This document shows, piece by piece, positions 55,163 to 64,000 of a stretch of DNA of 64,000 nucleotides (positions are counted from its first letter, which is position 1; each line of letters begins with the position of its first letter). The notes below the pieces were generated by a model. That model did no database searches. It was not told the DNA's origin and saw nothing but the letters and a program-made list of their open reading frames with translations. A program made the position numbers and the translations under genes. Origin of the DNA: Peltaster fructicola (Eukaryota; Ascomycota; Dothideomycetes); the NCBI GenBank assembly GCA_001592805.2, contig CP051141.1, positions 744,001 to 808,000 of the forward strand. The letters are read 5' to 3'.

Positions 55163-56617
55163 ATGCTGAAGCTCAACAGCACTCGTCTGCTGTTGGGAGC
55201 AGCGGGCATCCTCACCATCCTCATATTCGGCTTCTTCGCGCGATCTGGTGGCCTTACAGAACAAGGCACCAGGCCATATATCCCACAATGGCAGGATGCC
55301 CACGAGGCTCTTCATCAGGACCCGCCATTACAAGAGCCGACAATTGAGCTTATACCAGAGCCTGCCAATGTGCCATACATGGCTGCAAGTCCAAGCTCGA
55401 TTCCACAACCCACACAGATCGCAACAGGCGCAACTGAGTCTCAAAATGCAGGATCAGGCTCGCTAAGCACTCAATGGGACAAGGAGGCGTACACGCAAGT
55501 GTCGTCTAGGATGTCAAGTGACGGTAAATGGTTTCCGATAAACTTTGGCGACTACAACTCCTACAATCCGAATCTGATACCACATCCGTGGAAGAACGAT
55601 ACATGGGTTATGATCGCACAAGGCAAACAGGACGAGGATGATCCCAAAGGAGGGCCGGTGTACTCTCTCGAGCTTGTATGTGATGCAGAGTATATCGATG
55701 GCAAGATGAAATGCACCAGGTCGCCCATCTCTGTTCCTATCGCGTCAACGGTGAGCGATCATTGTACGGATAAGCTGGCGTGGTTCAACTACTTCATTGG
55801 ACCAAACGACCCACGAGTGTTCTTCGGCCCCGATCGACCTTACATCACTTACGGCTCAGCATCACAGTACACATGTCTGGGACAATGGATCCATGATCTG
55901 CGTCGACTGGTGAAATGGGACAGTGCAGAGGCATTGGACAGGACGCAGAGATTCTTCTGGCCGACCGAGCTGCAAAGACCGAAACCATACGGCGGCGTTG
56001 AGAAGAATTGGTTCGCCTTCTGGGATGCTGCAGGAGAGATGTACTTGCACTACAACATCTATCCTTCTCGGTCGTTCGCAGGGGTCAGTACGGATGGCTC
56101 ATCAATCACTGAAGACCTTGCACCACAAAGTGCCAGGAAGGACAACAGATGCTTGCAGGAGTATATGCCCAAGCTTGGTGCAGAGGAACACATTCACCAA
56201 GCGACCAACTCCTTGGCCATCACTATGTGCTCACGAAGAGACTCTAGCTGCGACAAGGTGAAAAACACCTTTATCTTCACCATATTCCACCACAAGCTAT
56301 ACAACAACAACCACAACCTATATGAGCCCTATGTTATGTCCTTCCATCAATCGCCGCCCTTTGGCATCCACTCCATTGCATCAAAGCCTTTCTGGATCAA
56401 CGGACGAGGTAAGCCAGGCGAGACCACGAGTGACCGACCAGCGGGACAGTCACAGATGATGTATATCACATCGATGAGCTGGAAAGACCGGAACACGACA
56501 TATCAAGGATATATGGATGATGATTTGATGATCAGCTTTGGTGTCGAGGACCGCGCAGCTGGTGCTATTGACGTGAGGGCTGGCGATCTCTTTCAACAGC
56601 ACCACATCTGCACGTGA
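55163..56617 (+). CDS. Type II membrane protein, putative Golgi propeller-type protein
   Basis: A single exon of 484 residues. A short cytosolic N-terminus (MLKLNSTR) precedes one membrane helix (LLLGAAGILTILIFGFFA), then a Pro/Ser-rich stem, giving a type II topology typical of Golgi glycosyltransferases. The lumenal part (about 110-484) contains FPINFGDYNSYNPNLIPHPW, WVMIAQGKQDED, FIGPNDPRVFFGPDRPYITY, WFAFWDAAGEMYLHYNIYPS, FHHKLYNNNHNLYEPYVMSF and MDDDLMISFGVEDRAAGAI. The DPR and the Asp/Glu-rich strand ends resemble beta-propeller glycoside hydrolase or phosphorylase folds, and the spaced cysteines would suit the secretory path. I do not recognise an established family. The start at 55163 lies 218 bp from the divergent transporter. 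Confidence 0.7.
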   Translation: MLKLNSTRLLLGAAGILTILIFGFFARSGGLTEQGTRPYIPQWQDAHEALHQDPPLQEPTIELIPEPANVPYMAASPSSIPQPTQIATGATESQNAGSGSLSTQWDKEAYTQVSSRMSSDGKWFPINFGDYNSYNPNLIPHPWKNDTWVMIAQGKQDEDDPKGGPVYSLELVCDAEYIDGKMKCTRSPISVPIASTVSDHCTDKLAWFNYFIGPNDPRVFFGPDRPYITYGSASQYTCLGQWIHDLRRLVKWDSAEALDRTQRFFWPTELQRPKPYGGVEKNWFAFWDAAGEMYLHYNIYPSRSFAGVSTDGSSITEDLAPQSARKDNRCLQEYMPKLGAEEHIHQATNSLAITMCSRRDSSCDKVKNTFIFTIFHHKLYNNNHNLYEPYVMSFHQSPPFGIHSIASKPFWINGRGKPGETTSDRPAGQSQMMYITSMSWKDRNTTYQGYMDDDLMISFGVEDRAAGAIDVRAGDLFQQHHICT

Positions 56618-57114
56618 GCAGAGTACGAAACACGTCAGATCCACGTCTGTCGAAGTCGGGCAACAATTGAGAGGCACGAGCATTCTTCTCGACTCCAAGC
56701 GATGCATATCCTGTCCTTGAACCACAATAAAGTATGATATTAGCAGGACCGCACGATTAGCATGAAGCCATTACCAGGTCACAAGCGGTGTTGTGGTCGC
56801 TACAGGATTGCAACCATGTGTCCTCACCTGTCTGGCTCATGCACTGGTCCTGAGAGATGTTCGTTTTCGTGGGATGCAACAGACATTGGACTACCATGGC
56901 CGAGTTCGTCTCTTAAAAAACACAGCCACATTTGAAGAAAGATGCCAATACGATAGGAATAACTCAGTCGTGATGCATCTGTTCGCAAATACTGGTACAA
57001 GCCAGCTCGCTGACAACCATAAGAGTACAGAGTTGTTTATACACCGGCGCTTTTAGCCATTACTCATATACCCAGACCGCGATGCCACCATCTGGCACAC
57101 CTTGCATACACATC
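56618..57114. other. Convergent 3' intergenic region
   Basis: About 500 bp between convergent stops. No gene is supported; a weak 87-codon frame at 56793 lacks features. Confidence 0.3.
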
Positions 57115-57664
57115 TTATGTCCTTACAGGCTCTTGCTTCCACCTTGGTGGCAATACTAATGGTCGTCCGTGGTTTGCTTGTGCTTTTCGGAATGCTTCTG
57201 TCAGGATTGGCGAGCTTTCTGTTCGTATCGTTGTGCCTATGCCCATGAAGAATCTGGACCCAGTATCAGTACAGTATTCAACCATCTCATCTGCGTCTGG
57301 CCCTTCGGCATACCCGAATGTAGCTGCGGAACCCAGCATGTATTGTCCTAGCGTCCTCATAACACCATTTGCGCCTGGGCCATATCTGATGATGTTCGTT
57401 GCACCGAAGATAAATCCAATGATGAGACCGACAGCTGTGGATCTTCGTGAGACATATGGAAGTCATTGAAGTGCACAAACATACTACCACCCATCATTGC
57501 TCCCATCTTCACTGTAGTGAGGTCAGTACCACAGCTTCATAACGATCGCTGAGCGACGTACATTTGTCAAAGGTTGATGGGCCTGACATGCCGCCTGCGG
57601 CGGCGACTGGAGGCATGTTGTTGTGCGAGACTGCTTGTGGTGAGAGGGACGACTGACTGCTCAT
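57115..57664 (-). CDS. MGR2: MGR2/ROMO1 mitochondrial inner-membrane protein
   Basis: Four exons (57664-57562, 57511-57485, 57434-57314, 57253-57115) encode 129 residues. Splicing yields SGPSTFDKLKMGAMMGGTVG, LIIGFIFGATNIIRYGPG, GVMRTLGQYMLGSAATFGFF and MGIGTTIRTES, which together match MGR2/ROMO1, with two small glycine-zipper membrane helices. MGR2 couples TIM23 to TIM21 and guards lateral release of proteins into the inner membrane; ROMO1 is the animal counterpart. The second exon is only 27 nt and the introns are 50, 50 and 60 nt; the 60-nt one is in frame and open, so read-through would mislead gene callers. The C-terminal tail (about 25 residues) is longer than in animals. A TATA-like element lies at 57823-57830. 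Confidence 0.9.
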
Positions 57665-58460
57665 ATGGAGCTGCACAAACCACCAATCATGGTCATGTTT
57701 GCCAGAGCACTGCTGCATGACAAAAGTCGTGGAGAGAGACAAGTTGCGAGCATGACCGCCAGCTCAAGTCTCACGGTCTACGGGATAGCAACGAAATCTT
57801 GATGCTCAGATATGAGTGAAGGATATATATCAGTCCTGGAAGACTCAGCTTCCAGTCTTTGTTCAGTAGTCGATCAGGTGTCCAGACGAAATGATCGTAC
57901 TGGTTGTGTCAGATGTCGTATGCTGCCAAGCGCGCATCCATGAATGGGGATGTGATGATGTTGTTTTTGCACGACCTCATCGCCGACCCATCTGTTCAAT
58001 AGACCCTCTTACTCATTCTTCCGTGTATATCTCGACATTGCCAGGCGCAGACACAACGCATCACACGTCGTGCTGGACGGAGCCGCCCAAAGCCTGTAGC
58101 TACACGCCTACCAAACTGCGACTTCCCGTAGTGCCGCATTCTCCCTGGACGACCTCTATCTACTTCCGCACCTCATTTGCACGATCGACAGTCGCTGACT
58201 AGCGACACTTGCGAGCACAGAGTATCTGTCGTCTGTCAGGCTTGGGCGCGGAGACTGCCAGCTAAAGCGCCTCTTCGCGCCGTTTCGAGTACCAGCACAC
58301 GACACGACAATATACGCCTTGTTGGCATTCCACCTATATCCACGAGCGATCCAGACAGCGTGATATTGGCGGGACAAGGGATACTGGACAGGATATTACG
58401 AGAGTCAAGGATCAACACATGCTATAACGTAGCGCCTACCGACCCTGAAAGACATCGACT
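57665..58460. promoter_or_regulatory. Divergent promoter region, MGR2 / FHA gene
   Basis: About 800 bp with an ATATATAT run at 57823-57830, roughly 160 nt upstream of the MGR2 start on the minus strand. No coding frame with family features was found; the frames at 57891 and 58177 look random. Confidence 0.35.
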
Positions 58461-60667
58461 GTGATGACGGCCGTTGCTCCTCCTCTGTCCTTTCAGCACA
58501 ATGATCGCATGATATGGCCGTCTGGTAACAATCAAATCACCGCCGCGATGGATGCCGACGATGTCAGCAAGATGTTTGCTGGATCTGGACCTCGTAAGAC
58601 GGTTCAGCGACAGAATTCTTCCTCTTCCATTGCGTCCACAGCATCCTCCACATCGACCATCTCAGCGTCCTCAGCGCAGACCAATAACACCAGTGTCTCG
58701 TCGAATGGAGACCCTGCGAGCTGGGCTAGGAAGAAGGCACCTCGAGGACTCTGGCCTCCTGGAAAAGCCGAGGCGGCTACTGGTCTCAGCACTGCGCGCT
58801 CGCAAGCAGTGAACTCAACAAACCCTGCTGTGTCTGCAAGCTCGGCCATGTCTTCGTTGCATGGTCCTATGGTCCCAATCGCGACGAATGGCACCACTCA
58901 AGCGAATGGCGTTGCAAGACCGCAGGGCAACAACGAGATACCGGCTATACTGCACCTCACGCCAATAAACGGCACCTTTGAGCGCAAGCAGATCACAGTG
59001 CCGTACTATCCGGAAGTGCTACGTATCGGGCGTCAAACAAACCAGAAAACAATACCTACACCTGTAAATGGATATTTCGACTCTAAAGTGCTCTCACGCC
59101 AGCATGCCGAGGTTTGGGCCGACAGACAAGGACGAGTGTTCATCCGCGATGTCAAGAGTAGCAACGGTACATTTGTCAACGGCATGCGCCTCAGCCAAGA
59201 AAACAAAGAGTCGGAACCACGAGAATTGCGAGAGCAAGATGTCTTGGAGCTTGGTATTGATATTGTGAGCGAAGATCAGAAGACGGTGGTACACCACAAG
59301 GTAGCTGCAAAGGTCGAACACGCTGGCATATACGGGCAATCGGCAGATGTGTTGAGCTTTGGCGATCTGGATCCTAGTGCTGGCGGCGGTTTTATGGCGG
59401 CTTCTCAACAGATGAAGCGTGCTGGAAGCCAGAACAGTATCAATGGACGAGTACAGGGTGCGGTGCCAGGACAGCAGGGCATGAATGGTGCTATGCTTGG
59501 ACAACCAAGCCAGATGAGGAACTGGCTCAATCCCATCACGACCGAGCACATCGTGAAGAAGCTGAATGTTAGTTTGACGTACGTTGACCCTAGACCTACT
59601 AACATGACTAGGCTGAGATGAAACTCGCGAAGCAGCAATCTGAAGATCTTGCACGGGCACGGCAATGCTTAGATGCACTTTTACATGGCAAATCATTCGA
59701 GAAGAAGACTTCGCCCACAAAAGTCAAGAATGATCTGAAAGCACATTTCACTGATCCACCTGCACCACCACCACAGGCTCCTTTACCTGAAAAACCGGAC
59801 GTGGCGAAAGCATTAGCGGACCCAATGATCCAACCATTATTACGACGAACTGACACCGCAAGGCCTGGGTCAACTAGCAATTCTCCAGTACGAACGGACC
59901 ACTCGGGCGATATCCTGAGACTGTGCGAAGAGCTCAAGCTTGCGAAAGGAGAGATCAGCAGTCAAACAGAAAAGATGAGGAACCTCGAATCGCAACTGGC
60001 ACAAGAAAGGACAGCGCGAGAAAGTGCTGAGGAACGTGCATCCCGTCTGGAAAGTAGCAAGAAGGAAGGTGAGGCAGAGAAGACTGAAGCACCAAAGCCT
60101 CGATCATTCTTCTCGAGCCTAAGCTCTGGCACTTCAGACCTTACAGCTCAGATTGCTCGACTGCAGTCGACTGTGGATGAGATGAAGCAACAGATGGAGC
60201 AGTACAGACGACGTGCAGAGATAGCAGAGACTGAGCGAGACGAAGCTCGACAGACGCTTGCTGAGCTGGTCGAAGCGAAGCGATCTGCAAACGCCGAGGA
60301 GTCAGGATCCCGAAATGCCTCGAAGTCGAGGAAGTCGAAGAAGAATAGAGACGCAGGCAGCCCTCAGGCTCGTGAAACCAACGGCCATGCGATCTCTCCT
60401 TCGACACTACAGCCGTCTAGTCCGACAGCTGTAACTCTTCTCGAAAGAGCAGGCCTCGAGGAAGGTCAACCCATCACCCCTGAGCAGGCCAAACTGCTCA
60501 CGCAATTACTGAGTCAGGAGGTGCTTGGAGCATCTTCTCTGCAGCAAGGCGGTGGTGAGAGCACACTACTATATCACGGTCGACCGCTTAGTGCAGCGGC
60601 GCTTGTGGTTATATTTGGTGTTGCGCTCATGGGTTGGATGAACTCTTGGCCCAGAGTGGAAAGGTAA
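58461..60667 (+). CDS. FHA-domain, coiled-coil, tail-anchored protein (SLMAP/PRO45 type)
   Basis: Two exons (58461-59567, 59612-60667) encode 720 residues; a 44-nt intron joins KKLN to AEMKLAKQQSEDL. After a Ser-rich start comes an FHA domain (residues about 163-265) with the phospho-peptide residues in VLRIGRQTNQ, VLSRQHAEVWAD and SSNGTFVNGMRL. Coiled coils follow (ELKLAKGEISSQTEKMRNLE; IARLQSTVDEMKQQMEQYRR), then a basic low-complexity stretch. One C-terminal membrane helix (AALVVIFGVALMGWM) makes it a tail-anchored protein. This layout matches the STRIPAK component SLMAP, PRO45 of Sordaria and yeast Far9/Far10, which place the complex on the nuclear envelope, ER or mitochondria; it is needed for hyphal fusion and fruiting body development in Sordaria. 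The exact orthology is inferred from the architecture. Confidence 0.85.
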
Positions 60668-61367
60668 TATCGTATGACTACGCACGACACTCTTTGAGAC
60701 CTTCTATCGCTAGCGGCAACTATCACAACTGCCTTGACATGGAGGCGCGGATAACATCACATACGGCGTCCATGGGTTGATATGATGGAGGGTGCATTTT
60801 GGATTGGCCATGCTTGGCCTCACAGCGACATATTTTTGTTGTCAATCATTACTGGAGGACATGTGGCGTCCTCGACTGACATATTCCATTTGTGTACATA
60901 ATAGCGCCCTCACGACCGATAGAAAGAGACAGGAACTGAGCACACATATCAACAAGCTTCACAGTGCTCTCAGGTGCTGTCAATTGATGTGGTAGATGGT
61001 CACTTGACCTATCCAACGGTCGCTGCAGCCATGCATCATTGTGGAGAAGGTGCGTGGTCCATGCATCATATTGAGGAGAAGCTCCATGTCTCGCACTTGG
61101 TACTCACAGGTACCAATCCTCTGTACCACCACCACCACCAGTTACCAAGCTCTCAGTACGCAGACTGCTCTCACGGGAAGATAGCTCTTCTCGCATACAC
61201 GTCGACTTCTCGCGAGAACATACATTGAGTACGACGAACATCCACACATCACGCATTGACTGGGTGCGGTCATCGCAGTCCTGGACACCTAAATAGCTGC
61301 ACGACCAAGCTCCAACAGTAGCTATCCCACGCACCGCAAGCTTCGAGTCTCGATTTCGAGAGAGCTT
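60668..61367. other. Intergenic region
   Basis: About 700 bp between two plus-strand genes. It contains a CCA/CAC trinucleotide run near 61126-61141. No gene is supported. Confidence 0.35.
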
Positions 61368-62611
61368 ATGATGTTCACCCGACGTTTGATTCCATGCGCA
61401 AACGCATTGGCACCAACGAGCTCATATGCTTCTACCACTATCCGCGCCTTCTCAACATCACAACGAACCAACAGAACACCAGCACTCGCCGATGTGACAG
61501 CCAACTCTGCTGCACAATTCGATGCCCGCCAGAAGGAGTTCCGCGCCGAGCTATCACGGCGAAAACAACAAGAGAGTCAGTCTGCGTCTGAGGCTAAGCA
61601 ATCCCTTTCTTCTTCTTCTGCCACTTCTTCTACTCCCCCTGCACGTAACGAAAGCACTTCCACTGAGGGCTTAGGCTCATTGAGTACTTCTACAGGAAAA
61701 GCACAGCAAGATGTCGAAGGCAAGAAGAAGACGGGCACACTCAGTTCGCTGATCTATGGCACTGAGGAAGGAAGACAAATGGACAGGGAGATCGAGAGGA
61801 GCTTCTCACAAGTTCTTGCTAGGGGCAAATATGTGCACAGCATCGTCTTCCACGAGGTCAAGCCGGACAAGGTGGACGAGTACGTCAAGCTGGTTGGGAG
61901 CTGGTACCCAAGAGTTGCAGAGATGCCAGAGAATAAGGTGGGTCGGGGTGACTAGACGATGATGCATACTCACTATCTAGGTTCATCTTGTCGGCAGCTG
62001 GCGAACAGAGGTCGGCGACTGCGACACATTCGTCCACATCTGGGAGTACCAACGCTATGCTGGATACCACGCCTCGCTACATGCCATTCAGAACCACCCA
62101 GAGTTTGCTGAGTTCGATCGAAAGCTGAAGTCACTTATCCATAGCAAGCGCACGTCGCTCATGCAGGAGTTCAGCTTCTGGCCAACGTCGCCACCACGAC
62201 AGCTAGGCGGCGTCTTCGAGCTTAGGTCATACACATTACACCCAGGACATCTGCTTGAGTGGGAGCACCATTGGCGTAAGGGTCTAGAGGCTAGGAAGGA
62301 GGTCATGGAAGGCGTGGGAGCTTGTAAGTCGCCTTGTGTTGCTAAGGCTCCATGCTGATTGTCGGTAGGGTTCGTCCAAATCGGAGCACTCAACGTTGTG
62401 CATCATCTGTGGCAGTTCCCAGATCTCGAAGAGCGTCGATCGAGACGTGAGCAAAGCTGGAGCGTTTCTGGGTGAGTTTGCGCCTATGACCTTGTTGAAT
62501 ACTGTACTGACTGATAGTAGCTGGGGTGAGACTGTCCACAAGACTGTGCCACTCATTCAGACGATGGATTCGCGCATCATGGTCCCATTGCCATGGAGCC
62601 CGATTGCTTAG
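61368..62611 (+). CDS. NIPSNAP family mitochondrial protein
   Basis: Four exons (61368-61937, 61981-62323, 62369-62471, 62521-62611) encode 368 residues; introns are 43, 45 and 49 nt. The N-terminus (MMFTRRLIPCANALA plus SSYASTTIRAFST) is a mitochondrial presequence, followed by a Ser/Thr-rich low-complexity linker. Two ferredoxin-like NIPSNAP repeats follow, with VHLVGSWRTEVGDCDTFVHI, WEYQRYAGYHASLH, GGVFELRSYTLHPGHLLEWE, HHWRKGLEAR and WFVQIGALNVVHHLWQFPDL. In animals NIPSNAP1/2 sit in the mitochondrial matrix and mark damaged mitochondria for mitophagy; the fungal role is less known. The last splice (AG|C TGG) has two nearby AG acceptors (TAGTAG); only the second keeps the frame. Confidence 0.9.
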
Positions 62612-63104
62612 AGGCGATGACTCTTCTCTGCCAGCATGACTAGCAGCATATGTACTATACATGCAGACCATTGGCTTGGTCAGAGCCATGATTCTGATCC
62701 TCGTCAGCAATATCAACACAGGCACATGTGCTCATGAAAAGCTAATGCTCCGTTATCGTCTTCATTTTCACTGCCGAGATTTGGAGGTGCCGCTAGATCT
62801 TCTCAGAGATGTGCTCCATGCAGCATTGAGATTCTCGTCAGCCTACGACACGTTGATCTTGCCGACAAGAAGCCCGACGACGTTGTTTGTTGCAAGCGTG
62901 AGCAGCATATCGTAAGAGACGACAGTGATTAGAGACGAAGGCCTGGAAGAGTCCTAACATGACTCGAGATGTTCTTGAAGAAAGGCGCTAAGCTCAACTT
63001 AGCGATGACGTTCCGTCTCCAAATTGTTCCTGGGAAGCGTGTGAAGCTTCACAGCATGCCACCTTGGTAACAACAGAGGTGAGCTGCCCGTACATACCGA
63101 CGCA
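62612..63104. promoter_or_regulatory. Upstream region of the acyltransferase gene with perfect hairpin
   Basis: About 490 bp between two plus-strand genes. At 62986-63004 there is a perfect inverted repeat, CGCTAAG then CTCAA then CTTAGCG (7-bp stem, 5-nt loop), about 100 nt before the ATG, so it is probably in the 5' leader. No gene is seen. Confidence 0.35.
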
Positions 63105-64000
63105 ATGCTCCCGTACATTGATGTTCGTGAGTAGTGCTACATTGGATGCTATCAACCACTACTCACAATCACATAGCGTTTCAATACCTCTCCAAGCAGA
63201 TCGGCTCAGGCACAGATGAGATCAAGCTCATCACCGTCTTCCTCCTGTCATATCCTCTTGCTGGACTACTCAAGCGTGTGCCCGACAACAAGCCATATCT
63301 GAAGAATGTCTTCAGTATTGTGGTCACGCTTTTCTATCTCGTTGGACTCTTCGACCTATGGGACGGCTTGGCAATAGTGCTTGCCGATGCTATCACCATT
63401 TACCTCATTGCAGCCTACGTCGAGGGACCTTTCATGCCATGGATCGGGTTTGTGGTGCTGATGGGCCATATGAGCTCCAGTCATATCTACCGTCAACGAC
63501 ACGGCATTCCGGGAAGTGTCGACATCACTGGCGCACAGATGGTCATGGTCATGAAGCTCTCGTCCTTCTGCTGGAGCGTGTGGGACGGCAAGCAGGATCC
63601 TAAAGAGCTCAACGACTGGCAAAAGGATCGAGCCATCAAGAAGTTACCTAGTCCACTAGACTTTGCTGGCTTTGTAGCATTCTTTCCATCTTTCATGGTC
63701 GGTCCAGCTTTTGACTACGCAGACTACCGGAGATGGCTTGAGACAAGCATGTTCGATCTGCCAGAGGGTACCGATCCTGCTAAAGCTCCTCCTACACGTG
63801 GTAAGAGGAGGATCCCAAGAAGCGGCACTCCTGCAACAATCAAGATGGTCATCGGACTGGCCTGGATCTTCGCACATCTACAGCTTGTGGGATATTTCAA
63901 CCCTGCCTTTGTGCTCAGCAGAGACTTTGGTCGACTGAACTTCTTCATGAGAGTCTTTCATGTCTACATGATGAACATCGTCGAGAGAATGAAGTACTAC
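63105..64000 (+). CDS. ALE1: MBOAT lysophospholipid acyltransferase, 3' end beyond window
   Basis: Exon 1 is 22 nt (63105-63126) and exon 2 starts at 63177 and is open at the window edge; 282 codons are seen. The start MLPYIDV joins to PFQYLSKQIGSGTDEIKLIT. Multiple membrane helices follow (VFLLSYPLAGLLKRVP, NVFSIVVTLFYLVGLFDLWD, FVVLMGHMSSSHIYRQRHG, LDFAGFVAFFPSFMVGPAFD, IGLAWIFAHLQLVGYFNPAF). The Y-R-W block after GPAFDYADY fits the Ale1/LPCAT3 MBOAT class that re-acylates lysophospholipids in the ER membrane. The catalytic His region should lie beyond the edge. The 50-nt intron has good sites, and the tiny first exon is a typical trap for gene callers. Confidence 0.88.

Overview
The window is a stretch of a filamentous ascomycete nuclear chromosome (Pezizomycotina; the gene set would fit a Dothideomycete, but that finer placement is inference). 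The evidence is closely packed genes on both strands, introns of mostly 40-55 nt with GTRNGT donors and CTRAC-like branch sites, and fungal families such as a Zn2Cys6 regulator, fimbrin, a SLMAP/PRO45-type FHA protein, DUF4188 and a NACHT-type NLR. I see no rRNA, tRNA, CRISPR array, transposon or viral remnant. I could support 35 protein-coding genes. Two are cut by the window edges: a secreted protein at 1-1048 and the lysophospholipid acyltransferase from 63105. Most gene models here were joined by hand across introns, and coding lengths were checked to be multiples of three.

Layout. 1-7.5 kb: secreted proteins (partial Ser/Thr-rich protein, M35/aspzincin-like protease), an F-box/LRR-like protein, cytochrome oxidase subunit COX4, and KEOPS subunit CGI121. 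7.8-14.5 kb: a Zn2Cys6 regulator, nicotinamidase, a KES1/OSH4-type oxysterol-binding protein, and a PLP-dependent Cys/Met-metabolism enzyme. 14.7-25 kb: a 1,210-residue orphan, cyclophilin with dual-targeting architecture, the ENTH adaptor ENT3, Elongator subunit ELP4, and an FAD oxidoreductase whose stop codon overlaps that of ELP4. 25-30.3 kb: a large NLR (helical N-terminus, NACHT, ankyrin repeats, SPRY) with an in-frame TAG that may be masked by a tiny intron. 31-38.8 kb: a Ser-rich GPI-type protein, a fused pseudouridine glycosidase/kinase, OST1, and fimbrin. 40-46.5 kb: bicupin oxalate decarboxylase, the cohesin releaser WAPL, a short F-box protein, and uracil phosphoribosyltransferase. 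46.7-54.9 kb: an SMP-30-like propeller, a SnoaL-like protein, a DUF4188 protein, a strongly divergent histone H4 variant, a RING/TRAF-type ligase, and a SLAC1/Mae1-type transporter. 55-64 kb: a type II membrane protein, MGR2/ROMO1, the FHA tail-anchored protein, NIPSNAP, and an ALE1-type acyltransferase.

The most interesting item is the histone H4 variant at 50476-50905. Its fold core is recognisably H4, but its tail has none of the four acetylatable lysines, it carries a novel C-terminus, and no H3 partner lies nearby. Other points worth checking are the NLR stop, possible GC-AG introns in the F-box gene, a possible zero-length-exon (recursive) splice site in ELP4, and several coding microexons. 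The genes are mostly unrelated housekeeping genes. Two share a pathway: the pseudouridine enzyme releases uracil and the phosphoribosyltransferase re-uses it. CGI121 and ELP4 both act in tRNA anticodon-loop modification. I see no sign that either pair is co-regulated.
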